From positions 1 to 36,614 of the IMG/VR virus record IMGVR_UViG_3300034018_000027: a DNA stretch of 36,614 nt; one strand, 5' to 3'. A program made the position numbers and the translations under genes. This DNA comes from a virus. Below, piece by piece: positions 16,354-21,938 of the stretch (its first letter is position 1; each line of letters starts with the position of its first letter). The notes under the pieces were generated by a model. It saw nothing but the letters and a program-made list of their open reading frames with translations. It made no database searches and was not told the DNA's origin.

Positions 16354-16892
16354 TACCTGCCGCGCTACAAGCCATTATTACGCCGTTGCTTGGCAACGGG
16401 CTTAACCTCGTTGCTAACGCTGTGCTAGCAAAGGGCAAGAAAGTCGTCGAGGAAAAGTTGGGCGTGGAACTTAAGCCCGATATGTCGCCGGAGGACTTGG
16501 CGAAGATTCAGATTGCCCAGATGGAGCATGAGGAAGAACTGCTCAAGTTGCGTCTGGAAGAAGACAAACTTGACCTTGCTGAACTTGAGATGCGCCTGAA
16601 GGACACCAACGATGCGCGGGTGCGCGAGACGCAGATTGTCACCTCCGACAAGGCACCGCTGCTAAACAAACTCATCACGCCGATTCTGGCGCTTGGTTTG
16701 CTTGGCATCACCTTCACGCTCTTTGGCATCGTGCTGTTCCAAGCAAGTCCGATTGACCCTAGCCGCAAGGACATCCTCATCTACATCTTGGGCGTGCTGT
16801 CTGCGGTCGCTACGCAGGTTGTCTCGTACTACTTTGGTTCCAGCCAGTCGAGCAAGGACAAGACCGACGCACTTAAGGAGGCCATCAAGTGA
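16350..16892 (+). CDS. Holin of the 3TM (GTA-holin-like) type
   Basis: A 180-aa protein. It has an N-terminal hydrophobic helix (LQAIITPLLGNGLNLVANAVLA), a charged coiled region (QMEHEEELLKLRLEEDKLDLAELEMRLKD), then TSDKAPLLNKLITPILALGLLGITFTLFGIVLF and a second span DILIYILGVLSAVATQVVSYYFGSS, ending SSKDKTDALKEAIK. This layout and the YYFGSS-SxxK end match what I know of GTA_holin_3TM family proteins. It would permeabilise the inner membrane so the endopeptidase can reach peptidoglycan. It is joined to neighbours by ATGA and GTGA overlaps. Confidence 0.75.
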   Translation: MIPAALQAIITPLLGNGLNLVANAVLAKGKKVVEEKLGVELKPDMSPEDLAKIQIAQMEHEEELLKLRLEEDKLDLAELEMRLKDTNDARVRETQIVTSDKAPLLNKLITPILALGLLGITFTLFGIVLFQASPIDPSRKDILIYILGVLSAVATQVVSYYFGSSQSSKDKTDALKEAIK

Positions 16893-17227
16893 GTCTCGTA
16901 GCAGAACAGGCGGCGTTCCTGCTGGATGTCGCCAAACTCGTTAACAAAGCGACTGAACTGGGCTTTGTCGTCACGGGTGGTGAACTTGCCCGTACCCCGG
17001 AACAGCAGGCCATCTATGTAAAGACTGGTCGCTCCAAGACGATGAACAGCATCCACCTCAAGCGGTGCGCCATTGACTTGAATTTCTTCCGCGATGGCAA
17101 GTTGACCTACGACATCCCGGCTCTTACGCCGGTTGGCGAATACTGGCAGAGCCTTAACCCCAAGAACCAATGGGGCGGGTTCTGGAAGTCATTTAAGGAT
17201 GTGCCGCACTTCGAGCGCAGGGTGTGA
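16889..17227 (+). CDS. M15-family L,D-endopeptidase (endolysin)
   Basis: A 112-aa protein with a GTG start overlapping the holin stop. It has the M15 metallopeptidase signature: S54-I-H56 ... A61-I-D63 (SxHxxxxAxD, with Cys60 in place of the usual Gly region) and W99 ... P106-H107-F108-E109, so zinc ligands would be His56, Asp63 and His107. Length and motif fit L-alanyl-D-glutamate endopeptidases or D,D-carboxypeptidase-type endolysins. There is no signal peptide, so release depends on a holin. The stop codon abuts the tRNA on the other strand. Confidence 0.85.
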   Translation: MSLVAEQAAFLLDVAKLVNKATELGFVVTGGELARTPEQQAIYVKTGRSKTMNSIHLKRCAIDLNFFRDGKLTYDIPALTPVGEYWQSLNPKNQWGGFWKSFKDVPHFERRV

Positions 17228-17297
17228 TGGCGAGGAAGGAATCGAACCTTCATTCACGGAGTCAAAGTCCGTTGTCCGACCGTTAGACGACTCGCCA
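17227..17297 (-). tRNA. tRNA-Gln(UUG)
   Basis: On the minus strand the acceptor arms are TGGCGAG (17297-17291) and CTCGCCA (17234-17228), seven pairs. The D arm is short (GTCT...GGAC). The anticodon arm is ACGGA-CTTTGAC-TCCGT with anticodon TTG. The variable loop is GAAT, and the T arm GAAGG-TTCGATT-CCTTC. A U1-A72 pair is usual for bacterial tRNA-Gln. No CCA is encoded (TCA follows). It lies at the end of the minus-strand operon and its 3' end touches the endopeptidase stop codon. It probably supplements host decoding of CAA/CAG. Confidence 0.9.
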
Positions 17298-17382
17298 GCC
17301 GTTTACCAAGTGTCTCGCCAGCCTCGGCTGCACGCCCAATTAGGCTTTGGCACGCGGCTCCATTCGTGGTGTCTGCGTGCCT
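17298..17382. other. Short non-coding gap with an inverted repeat
   Basis: This gap separates the tRNA from the last gene of the minus-strand operon. It holds GGCACGC (17349-17355) and GCGTGCC (17375-17381), a perfect 7-bp inverted repeat with a 19-base loop ending next to the stop of the upstream gene. There is no U-run, so a terminator is only possible; it could also be a processing hairpin before the tRNA. Confidence 0.4.
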
Positions 17383-17964
17383 TTAGGTTGCGGAACCAGT
17401 TGACGAACCATCTGACCATAGTGCCTCCACGCTGTAGGACTGTGACGGTGATTTCCAATCTCGCGGCGGGTCGCCCGACAGGTGGCTCGGGTCAACCCAA
17501 TGCAGTTTGTTATTTGGGTAAGCGATAAACGGCCCTGACTCCAATTTGATGATGTGATGGTCTTTGGATTGGTCGCTGACCTCCGACCATCCCCCGTTGT
17601 GCCAGAAGATGCTGAACAGGTAGACCCCCGGCCTCCACACTCCGTCCCTGCCACGGGCGCGGACACGGTGACCCCGCAGAAACTCCATTTCACGCACCTC
17701 GGCATGGCGGCTAAACGAGTCCCACCAGCAGGCGAGTTCTAAAGCCATTGGAGGGCATGGCTTCGACACAAGGGCATGGATAGGCACCCTCGCCCATTGC
17801 GCCCCGCAGGCTGCCATAACGCTAAACATGGGTACCCGCGCAGGTTCAGCCCGGAACCCGAAGATGGTGCAGGGGGTAAACTCCCCGCTGCCCGTCTGGT
17901 GGTCATATAGGAATTCGTTGCGGATGTAAGCCGGGGTGTACGGCGTGTCTACCATAAAGGTCAC
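17383..17964 (-). CDS. Hypothetical protein of the early operon, 193 aa
   Basis: The GTG start at 17964 overlaps the YbcO stop (GTGA); an ATG three codons in is an alternative. The sequence is rich in Trp, Pro and Tyr (TPYTPAYIRNEFLYDHQTGSGEFTPC, GAQWARVPIHALVSKPCPPMALELACWWDSFS, RVRARGRDGVWRPGVYLFSIFWHNGG, FIAYPNNKLHWVDPS). I have an impression of a conserved phage family but no name or function. It reads as one intact soluble domain. It is the last protein gene before the tRNA. Confidence 0.65.
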   Translation of the reverse strand: MTFMVDTPYTPAYIRNEFLYDHQTGSGEFTPCTIFGFRAEPARVPMFSVMAACGAQWARVPIHALVSKPCPPMALELACWWDSFSRHAEVREMEFLRGHRVRARGRDGVWRPGVYLFSIFWHNGGWSEVSDQSKDHHIIKLESGPFIAYPNNKLHWVDPSHLSGDPPRDWKSPSQSYSVEALWSDGSSTGSAT

Positions 17965-18245
17965 AGTAGTCCCTCTCGGTTGAGTTGTGCGAGGGTTCGC
18001 GCCATGCCTTCGAGGTGCAACAGGCGCACATAGTCGCGGTCAAGGTCGGTATGCGCTCGACGGTCGATAGCATCGTGGCACGCGCTACAGGCCCATGCTC
18101 CAAGGATGTCGGGCGACTTCATGCCTATGCCAGATACCCCGGCAAGCCTGTAGTGCGCCAGCACGGTTGTCTCGCTGTTGTGGTTGCACACCTCGGGGAT
18201 ACGCACCATGCAGCCGCGTCCTCGGGCTTCTTTACGCAGGTTCAT
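17961..18245 (-). CDS. ybcO: YbcO-like HNH endonuclease
   Basis: A 94-aa protein starting MNLRKEARGRGCMVRIPEVC, then NHNSETTVLAHYR, KSPDILGAWACSACHDAIDRR. This is the YbcO (DUF1364) pattern: a Cys pair, the His of the beta-beta-alpha metal motif in LAH, and CSACHDAIDRR. Family members are small HNH-type nucleases beside lambda-type recombination genes. It shares ATGA with the upstream gene and GTGA with the downstream one. It probably processes branched DNA with NinB and the annealing system, which is inferred from context. Confidence 0.85.
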   Translation of the reverse strand: MNLRKEARGRGCMVRIPEVCNHNSETTVLAHYRLAGVSGIGMKSPDILGAWACSACHDAIDRRAHTDLDRDYVRLLHLEGMARTLAQLNREGLL

Positions 18246-18583
18246 GCGTAGTGGCTCGGGGTCAATTCAGGTTTGTAGGTCGGCATCTCTTGTTCAGATG
18301 TTTGTTGCCGTGTACGGAAAAACCCGTCATGTTCGGGATAAGCCCGCATAAATCGACGCGAATAAAAAGCCCGATAGTTGTTGTTCAATTTAAACGAAGT
18401 AATGCCGTCGCCGCCAACGCTATCTTTTTCCCATCGGATGCGTTCAAAAATTGCGTTGACGGAATAATTTTTATATCCGCGCTTAATCATTTCAAATGTA
18501 AACTGGACAAACATATCCCACACCTCGGGGTGTTTCTTGTGGAACTCCGTCACCTGAAAGCGCATTTCGTCTGTCCTATTCAT
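18242..18583 (-). CDS. Conserved hypothetical protein of the recombination operon, 113 aa
   Basis: A 113-aa protein starting MNRTDEMRFQVTEFHKKHPEVWDMFVQFTFEMIKRGYKNYSVNAIFERIRWE. The charged amphipathic helices and the WEKDSVGGDGITSFKLNNNYRAFYSRRFMRAYPEHDGFFRTR segment match a small protein I have seen beside NinB-type genes in several phages, without an assigned function. The second half may bind nucleic acid (several Arg/Asn/Tyr). It overlaps NinB by 8 bases and YbcO by ATGA. Confidence 0.7.
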   Translation of the reverse strand: MNRTDEMRFQVTEFHKKHPEVWDMFVQFTFEMIKRGYKNYSVNAIFERIRWEKDSVGGDGITSFKLNNNYRAFYSRRFMRAYPEHDGFFRTRQQTSEQEMPTYKPELTPSHYA

Positions 18584-18980
18584 ACGACGGCTCCGGTATC
18601 ACGATGCCCATATCAAGGCACTTTGTTTCAAGAAACAGCAAGTAATCGCTGAATTCTTGTTTGTCGAGCGCAGAGGAACGCTTGAGCGGTCGCAGGCGCT
18701 TTCTGCCAAACCCCTCCAGCGTCTCCCACCCAAAACACTCACCTAGAAAGTAATCGTGCAGGTCATCGCGTGTCCATCCGCGCAACGCCTCGCCACCGCC
18801 CTCTAAAATGCAGGGATAACAAACACCCCACAGGAACTTGTTTTGTTGGTTGGTGCGCGGCTTCTTCCACTCCGTAACCTCAACCGCCCATGTCTTGAGC
18901 GGGTCAAGGTTGGACACCATACGCGCCACGACAGATGCCATAGCGTCCGGTCTAGTGCCTCGAGGGAAGATGCGTTTCAT
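18576..18980 (-). CDS. ninB: NinB / Orf-family recombination mediator
   Basis: I place the start at ATG 18980, overlapping the glycosyltransferase stop (ATGA); an upstream Met at 19019 would run 39 bases further into that gene. The 134-aa product has the NinB pattern KPRTNQQNKFLWGVCYPCILEGGGEAL, then GWTRDDLHDYFLGECFGWE and SSALDKQEFSDYLLFLETKCLDMGIVIP. Lambda Orf/NinB binds single-stranded DNA and SSB and helps load annealing proteins. Its partners here are the annealing protein, exonuclease and SSB-like protein encoded upstream in the same operon. Confidence 0.85.
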   Translation of the reverse strand: MKRIFPRGTRPDAMASVVARMVSNLDPLKTWAVEVTEWKKPRTNQQNKFLWGVCYPCILEGGGEALRGWTRDDLHDYFLGECFGWETLEGFGRKRLRPLKRSSALDKQEFSDYLLFLETKCLDMGIVIPEPSYE

Positions 18981-19654
18981 CGCTCGGATGCCCTCACCCG
19001 TCCAGCCCATTGCTTCCATTCGTAAGCGTATTCGACATTCTGGTACTCATCGAACCACGGGCCACCCTCGGTGAAATGCACGCAGGTCGGGTCAGGAACC
19101 TGCGCCCGTGTGTGCCAGCCCTCCAAGTAGTTGAAGGTCGGCGGCAACGCACCAATGTGCCGGTCGTTTACCCACATAAATCTGTGCAGATACATCCCGG
19201 TTTCGCTGTTCACGATTTCGGGTGTCAGCCCACCCATTGACGGATGGCTGCAATTGAACCACATAAACGACGACCAGTTTTTGCGCGGGTATTGGCGCTG
19301 TACCTGCCCGTCCATCTTTGTCAGGGATGTGGGCTTGTAGTCGTGTTGGACACACCACACGGCAACATCAGGATTGTTGAAGTCGAGCAACGGCTTCAGA
19401 CTGTGCCGCACTAGAAAGTCACAGTCCATGAACAAAGCATTGCCTCTGAAGTTGCAGAGCGCAGGCACAAGGAACCGGCTAAAACTGAACTCCGTGGATG
19501 AGAACGGGTCTGGTTCGCGCCAGTACATCCCCATTTCCCGCAGGTCATCTAGTCGCAGCGCAACAACCTCTGCCTCCATGTGTTCCAGAATGGACGCACG
19601 GGCCACCTCGTAGGCGATGTCCTCGCGGCTATCGTATCCGATGAAGATTTTCAA
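18977..19654 (-). CDS. Glycosyltransferase (GT-A/GT8-like)
   Basis: The start is TTG at 19654, sharing TTGA with the SSB-like stop. The 225-aa product begins MKIFIGYDSREDIAYEVARASILEHM and contains RFLVPALCNFRGNALFMDCDFLVRHSLKPLL, where DCD is the metal-binding DxD motif of GT-A enzymes (about residue 78). Later WNGSFMWFNCSHP-like and LPPTFNYLEGWH segments match small phage and bacterial glycosyltransferases. The acceptor is unknown. Its place inside a DNA recombination operon makes DNA or a DNA-bound protein a possible acceptor, but no base-hydroxylating enzyme is present. Cell-surface or virion glycosylation is equally possible. Confidence 0.75.
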   Translation of the reverse strand: MKIFIGYDSREDIAYEVARASILEHMEAEVVALRLDDLREMGMYWREPDPFSSTEFSFSRFLVPALCNFRGNALFMDCDFLVRHSLKPLLDFNNPDVAVWCVQHDYKPTSLTKMDGQVQRQYPRKNWSSFMWFNCSHPSMGGLTPEIVNSETGMYLHRFMWVNDRHIGALPPTFNYLEGWHTRAQVPDPTCVHFTEGGPWFDEYQNVEYAYEWKQWAGRVRASER

Positions 19655-19911
19655 AACGGCAAATCCTCATCGTCGGCAAACTTCTCGGGATTCTGCTCTG
19701 CCATTGTCTTAGGACGCGCAGCCTGCTTCGGCTCAAACTTGAGCGACATAAAAGCATCGCCGGTCTTGCTGCTGCGCTTAATCCACGCGCTGATGTTTAG
19801 GTCAATGTTGTCGATGACGGCAGAGCCACGGTAGTCGGGGGCTTTTTCGTTGCCGCGCTTATCGTTCTTAAACAAAACGCCACGGTTGTTGTTGTCATAC
19901 TGCTTGTTCAC
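19651..19911 (-). CDS. SSB-like single-stranded DNA-binding protein
   Basis: An 86-aa protein with a GTG start overlapping the exonuclease stop. It has GVLFKNDKRGNEKAPDYRGSAVIDNIDLNISAWIKRSSKTGDAFMSLKFE, the pattern of small OB-like proteins often called DUF736 or SSB-like in phages. It ends DDEDLPF, nearly identical to the acidic tip of bacterial SSB (DDDIPF) that recruits partners. It would coat single strands made by the YqaJ exonuclease and present them to the annealing protein and NinB. Confidence 0.75.
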   Translation of the reverse strand: MNKQYDNNNRGVLFKNDKRGNEKAPDYRGSAVIDNIDLNISAWIKRSSKTGDAFMSLKFEPKQAARPKTMAEQNPEKFADDEDLPF

Positions 19912-20516
19912 AGGGTCACCTTTTCCAGTTTGTTGAGTTTGTCGTCCAACTCTTGCAGGAAAGTATTTACCTCCTGCTCAAGCATCTTGATGTAGTCGTC
20001 ATCACGCAGAACGCGCACGACTAACAGTTGCAGCCGCTCGGGCAAACGCGGGTCGTAGGACACGAAATCGCACCACGGCTTACCGGCACACGCCATCTGC
20101 CACTGCATCTGCGTCACATACTTCTGCGGCGGCTTGCCGTCGAAGATGTATTCCAGATGGGTCGCGGTGTTCGGGCATTTGATTTCCACCAAACCCCCCT
20201 CGGCAAACCCGTCAGGGCTGGCACCAGACATTGCAACAGTCGGATGGTCTATAAAGCCGACATCCTCAACCAGTATCCCGGTCTTTGCGGCGTAGGCTGC
20301 TTTGGCGTTCGGCTCCTGCTCCGTCCCCCATTCCATCGCTGCATTGGTGAACGAAGATGCCTTCTGACCCGTCAGGCGCTCGACCACAAGGTCAGCCATA
20401 TAGTTAGCGCGGCCTGCGCCATAGCCGGTCTTGGTCTTGGCGATAACATCAGCCACACGCGAGGCTGTGACCTTGCCAAGCCTTGCCGCAAACCAATCGT
20501 CAGTTCTCTGTTCCAT
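19908..20516 (-). CDS. YqaJ-family exonuclease
   Basis: A 202-aa protein starting MEQRTDDWFAARLGKVTASR, the lambda-exonuclease/YqaJ opening. It continues with AAMEWGTEQEPNAKAAYAAKTG, SGASPDGF and GGLVEIKCPN, giving the PD-(D/E)XK residues Asp (in SPDG), Glu and Lys (in EIK). The terminal part MQWQMACAGKPWCDFVSYDPR is also typical. It should degrade one strand of duplex ends to give single strands for annealing. It is preceded by the annealing protein (TAATG overlap) and followed by the SSB-like gene, forming a Red-like pair. Confidence 0.92.
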   Translation of the reverse strand: MEQRTDDWFAARLGKVTASRVADVIAKTKTGYGAGRANYMADLVVERLTGQKASSFTNAAMEWGTEQEPNAKAAYAAKTGILVEDVGFIDHPTVAMSGASPDGFAEGGLVEIKCPNTATHLEYIFDGKPPQKYVTQMQWQMACAGKPWCDFVSYDPRLPERLQLLVVRVLRDDDYIKMLEQEVNTFLQELDDKLNKLEKVTL

Positions 20517-21034
20517 TAGGCTAGTTCCTTCTTGCGTGCGCTGAACGCATCCATGTGCGCTGCGCGGATGGCGGGGTCAAGCGACTTGAAAAGGGCAACG
20601 AGCGCAGCCGCGTCAGTTACAGACGCAATCTGCGCCAACACCTCAGTGTTTGGCTCGGCTTTTTCGCCCTCGGGCAAATCTTCACCGGCAAAAATGTAGA
20701 GAGCCAAACCGTGCATCGCAATCGCTTTTGTAAGGCAACGCATGGTGGCGGTGTTCACGGCAAAGGCATCAGGGTCAACGATGGCGCGGTTCCTGTTATC
20801 CATGACAGGGAGGATGCAGGTTTTGTCGTTGCCCTTAATTTCAACGCTGACCTTAACCATCGCCGTGCCGTTCCGCAGGTACATGACGGGACTGTTATCC
20901 CACTCGTGCGCTGTCCATCGCGCAGATGGGTCAATCTTCAGCACTTCAGCCCATGCCCACGCCCAACTCAAATAGGTGAGGTTGCCTTTGCGTTCGGTGT
21001 GGTCGTTGACATTGATTTTTAAAAGGTCTGACAT
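20516..21034 (-). CDS. DUF1071/Sak-type single-strand annealing protein
   Basis: A 172-aa protein starting MSDLLKINVNDHTERKGNLTYLSWAWAWAEVLKIDPSARW, then VMYLRNGTAMVKVSVEIKGND, ILPVMDNRNRAIVDPDAFAVNTATMRCLTKAIAMHGLALYIFAGEDLPEGE. I recognise the LTYLSWAWAWAE and MRCLTKAIAMHGLGLYI signatures of DUF1071 proteins, which act as single-strand annealing proteins. It would anneal complementary strands during recombination-dependent replication or repair. The start overlaps the 51-aa gene by 16 bases in another frame. Confidence 0.88.
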   Translation of the reverse strand: MSDLLKINVNDHTERKGNLTYLSWAWAWAEVLKIDPSARWTAHEWDNSPVMYLRNGTAMVKVSVEIKGNDKTCILPVMDNRNRAIVDPDAFAVNTATMRCLTKAIAMHGLALYIFAGEDLPEGEKAEPNTEVLAQIASVTDAAALVALFKSLDPAIRAAHMDAFSARKKELA

Positions 21035-21174
21035 TTGCTTTCCTCAATCATTTGTTTAAGTTCGCGCCGCAGTTCGTTGTGGCGGTCAATATCGGCTTGC
21101 GTCCAAGTGAGGATGACCGGCTCGGTGTAGTACCGGCGTTCCTCGCACTCGCGTTGCTGTTGCCAGTCGTCCAT
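21019..21174 (-). CDS. Small charged hypothetical protein, 51 aa
   Basis: A 51-aa gene with ATG at 21174 overlapping the upstream TGA (TGATG) and a stop inside the annealing-protein gene. It starts MDDWQQQRECEERRYYTEP, then VILTWTQADIDRHNELRRELKQMIEESK. It is highly charged with one long helix. No family recognised. Placement exactly between coupled genes supports it being real. Confidence 0.6.
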   Translation of the reverse strand: MDDWQQQRECEERRYYTEPVILTWTQADIDRHNELRRELKQMIEESKCQTF

Positions 21175-21251
21175 CAGAAAGTCCTCACAGCAAGCCACGC
21201 GAGGGCGGCAAACATGGCAAACGAGAACAGGTACAGGCCAATGGTTTTCAT
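21174..21251 (-). CDS. 25-aa membrane peptide
   Basis: The product is 25 residues: MKTIGLYLFSFAMFAALAW then LAVRTF. It is almost entirely one hydrophobic span with Lys2 at the front and Arg23 near the end. The start shares ATGA with the upstream gene and the stop shares TGATG with the downstream gene, so it is bracketed by coupling signals. The function is unknown; a small inner-membrane peptide that modifies a host complex is one possibility. Confidence 0.6.
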   Translation of the reverse strand: MKTIGLYLFSFAMFAALAWLAVRTF

Positions 21252-21442
21252 ATTGAATTCCTCGCCATGTGCAGGGCTTGGAACATCAGCCGTTGGTTGG
21301 TTCTAGCGCAGGTAACAAACGCTGCACGGATGTCTGCGTGCGTTCTGGCGTGCTTCATCGCAAGGTCGCGTGCTGCTCGAGATTCACCTGCTGCGATTGC
21401 CCAGCGGATTGCGGGGGGCAGGTGTTGGGGGATGGGTCGCAT
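21248..21442 (-). CDS. First gene of the minus-strand early operon, hypothetical, 64 aa
   Basis: I choose ATG at 21442 (MRPIPQHLPPAIRWAIAAGES) because GGAG lies 8 bases upstream. An earlier Met at 21484 has no ribosome site and lies inside the -10 of the apparent promoter. The product has three short helices rich in Ala, Arg and His (RAARDLAMKHARTHADIRAAFVTCARTNQRLMFQALHMARNSI), so it is basic and may bind nucleic acid. No family recognised. It shares ATGA with the membrane peptide gene. Confidence 0.6.
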   Translation of the reverse strand: MRPIPQHLPPAIRWAIAAGESRAARDLAMKHARTHADIRAAFVTCARTNQRLMFQALHMARNSI

Positions 21443-21482
21443 ATCTGTTGCTCCGGTTGCCGGTCGTTTGTGACCTCGAGCC

Positions 21483-21511
21483 ATAATGCGCTTGCTGTTA
21501 ACCGATGTCAA
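21483..21511 (-). promoter_or_regulatory. Promoter of the minus-strand early operon
   Basis: On the minus strand a perfect -35 TTGACA (21511-21506) is followed after 17 bases by CATTAT (21488-21483), four of six matches to TATAAT. It overlaps the palindromic operator at 21494-21515 and would start transcription just upstream of the gene at 21442. Confidence 0.7.
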
Positions 21512-21515
21512 CAGC
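21494..21515. promoter_or_regulatory. Palindromic operator between divergent early genes
   Basis: Arms GCTGTTAAC (21494-21502) and GTCAACAGC (21507-21515) are complementary at 8 of 9 positions, separated by CGAT. It covers the -35 of the leftward promoter and lies 40 bases before the Cro-like gene. A second GTTAAC core lies at 21539-21544. It is the natural binding site for the Cro-like protein. Confidence 0.65.
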
Positions 21516-21554
21516 CTCTTGCATTTATTTTTACCATCGTTAACTTACCGCTTC

Positions 21555-21746
21555 ATGGACATTCAAGCCGCCCTAGCCGTTGCCGGTAGCAAAGCCGCCC
21601 TTGCCCGTAAACTGGGAGTTAGCCGTCCGGCTGTCTCGAGGTGGGTCAAGGCAGGGAAACTGCCTGCTATGCGGGTATGGCAATGGAAGGCGCTAGAAGC
21701 CGTCACCCCGCCGATTACAGCCGATTCTACGCCTACCCCCGGCTGA
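21555..21746 (+). CDS. Cro-like helix-turn-helix regulator
   Basis: A 63-aa protein starting MDIQAALAVAGSKAALARKLGVSRPAVSRWVKAGKLPAMRVWQW. The HTH is clear: SKAALARKLGVSRPAVSRWVKAG with recognition helix SRPAVSRWV, as in Cro/YdaS-like repressors. I choose ATG 21555 over an upstream Met at 21486 because that Met would extend through the operator. There is no obvious ribosome site, so the message may be leaderless or weakly translated. It lies divergent from the recombination operon and probably regulates it and itself. Confidence 0.8.
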   Translation: MDIQAALAVAGSKAALARKLGVSRPAVSRWVKAGKLPAMRVWQWKALEAVTPPITADSTPTPG

Positions 21747-21751
21747 CCCCT

Positions 21752-21931
21752 ATGGTCAGCCCAGAAGCCGCCAAAATTGCTTACGACAAGGCGTGGGCTG
21801 TATTCAAGGCATGGCCTGCGACTGACTGGAGCGAAGCCCGGATAAAGGCTTTCAAAGCGGCTACTGGCGCTTGGCGCGTTTACCTCAAAGCCGTTAACCG
21901 CATTAGACCCCAGAAACGACAAACCCCCTGA
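21752..21931 (+). CDS. Small hypothetical protein, 59 aa
   Basis: The start at 21752 follows the Cro-like stop (21744-21746) by 5 bases; an upstream Met at 21641 would overlap that gene by 106 bases. The product (MVSPEAAKIAYDKAWAVFKAW... ending NRIRPQKRQTP) is two helices rich in Ala, Lys and Trp with a basic tail. No family recognised. The stop codon lies within the hairpin that follows. Confidence 0.5.
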   Translation: MVSPEAAKIAYDKAWAVFKAWPATDWSEARIKAFKAATGAWRVYLKAVNRIRPQKRQTP

Positions 21932-21938
21932 ACGGGGG
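21924..21938 (+). terminator. Hairpin after the Cro-like transcription unit
   Basis: CCCCC (21924-21928) and GGGGG (21934-21938) with loop TGAAC that includes the preceding stop codon; flanking CAAA and CTTG could add two pairs. There is no U-run, so it is a weak or factor-assisted terminator at best. Confidence 0.5.

Noticed and set aside
17227-17297. tRNA-Gln as a phage attachment site
   Set aside because: No integrase is present and no duplicated tRNA 3' end was seen. The tRNA is complete and lies within phage transcription units.
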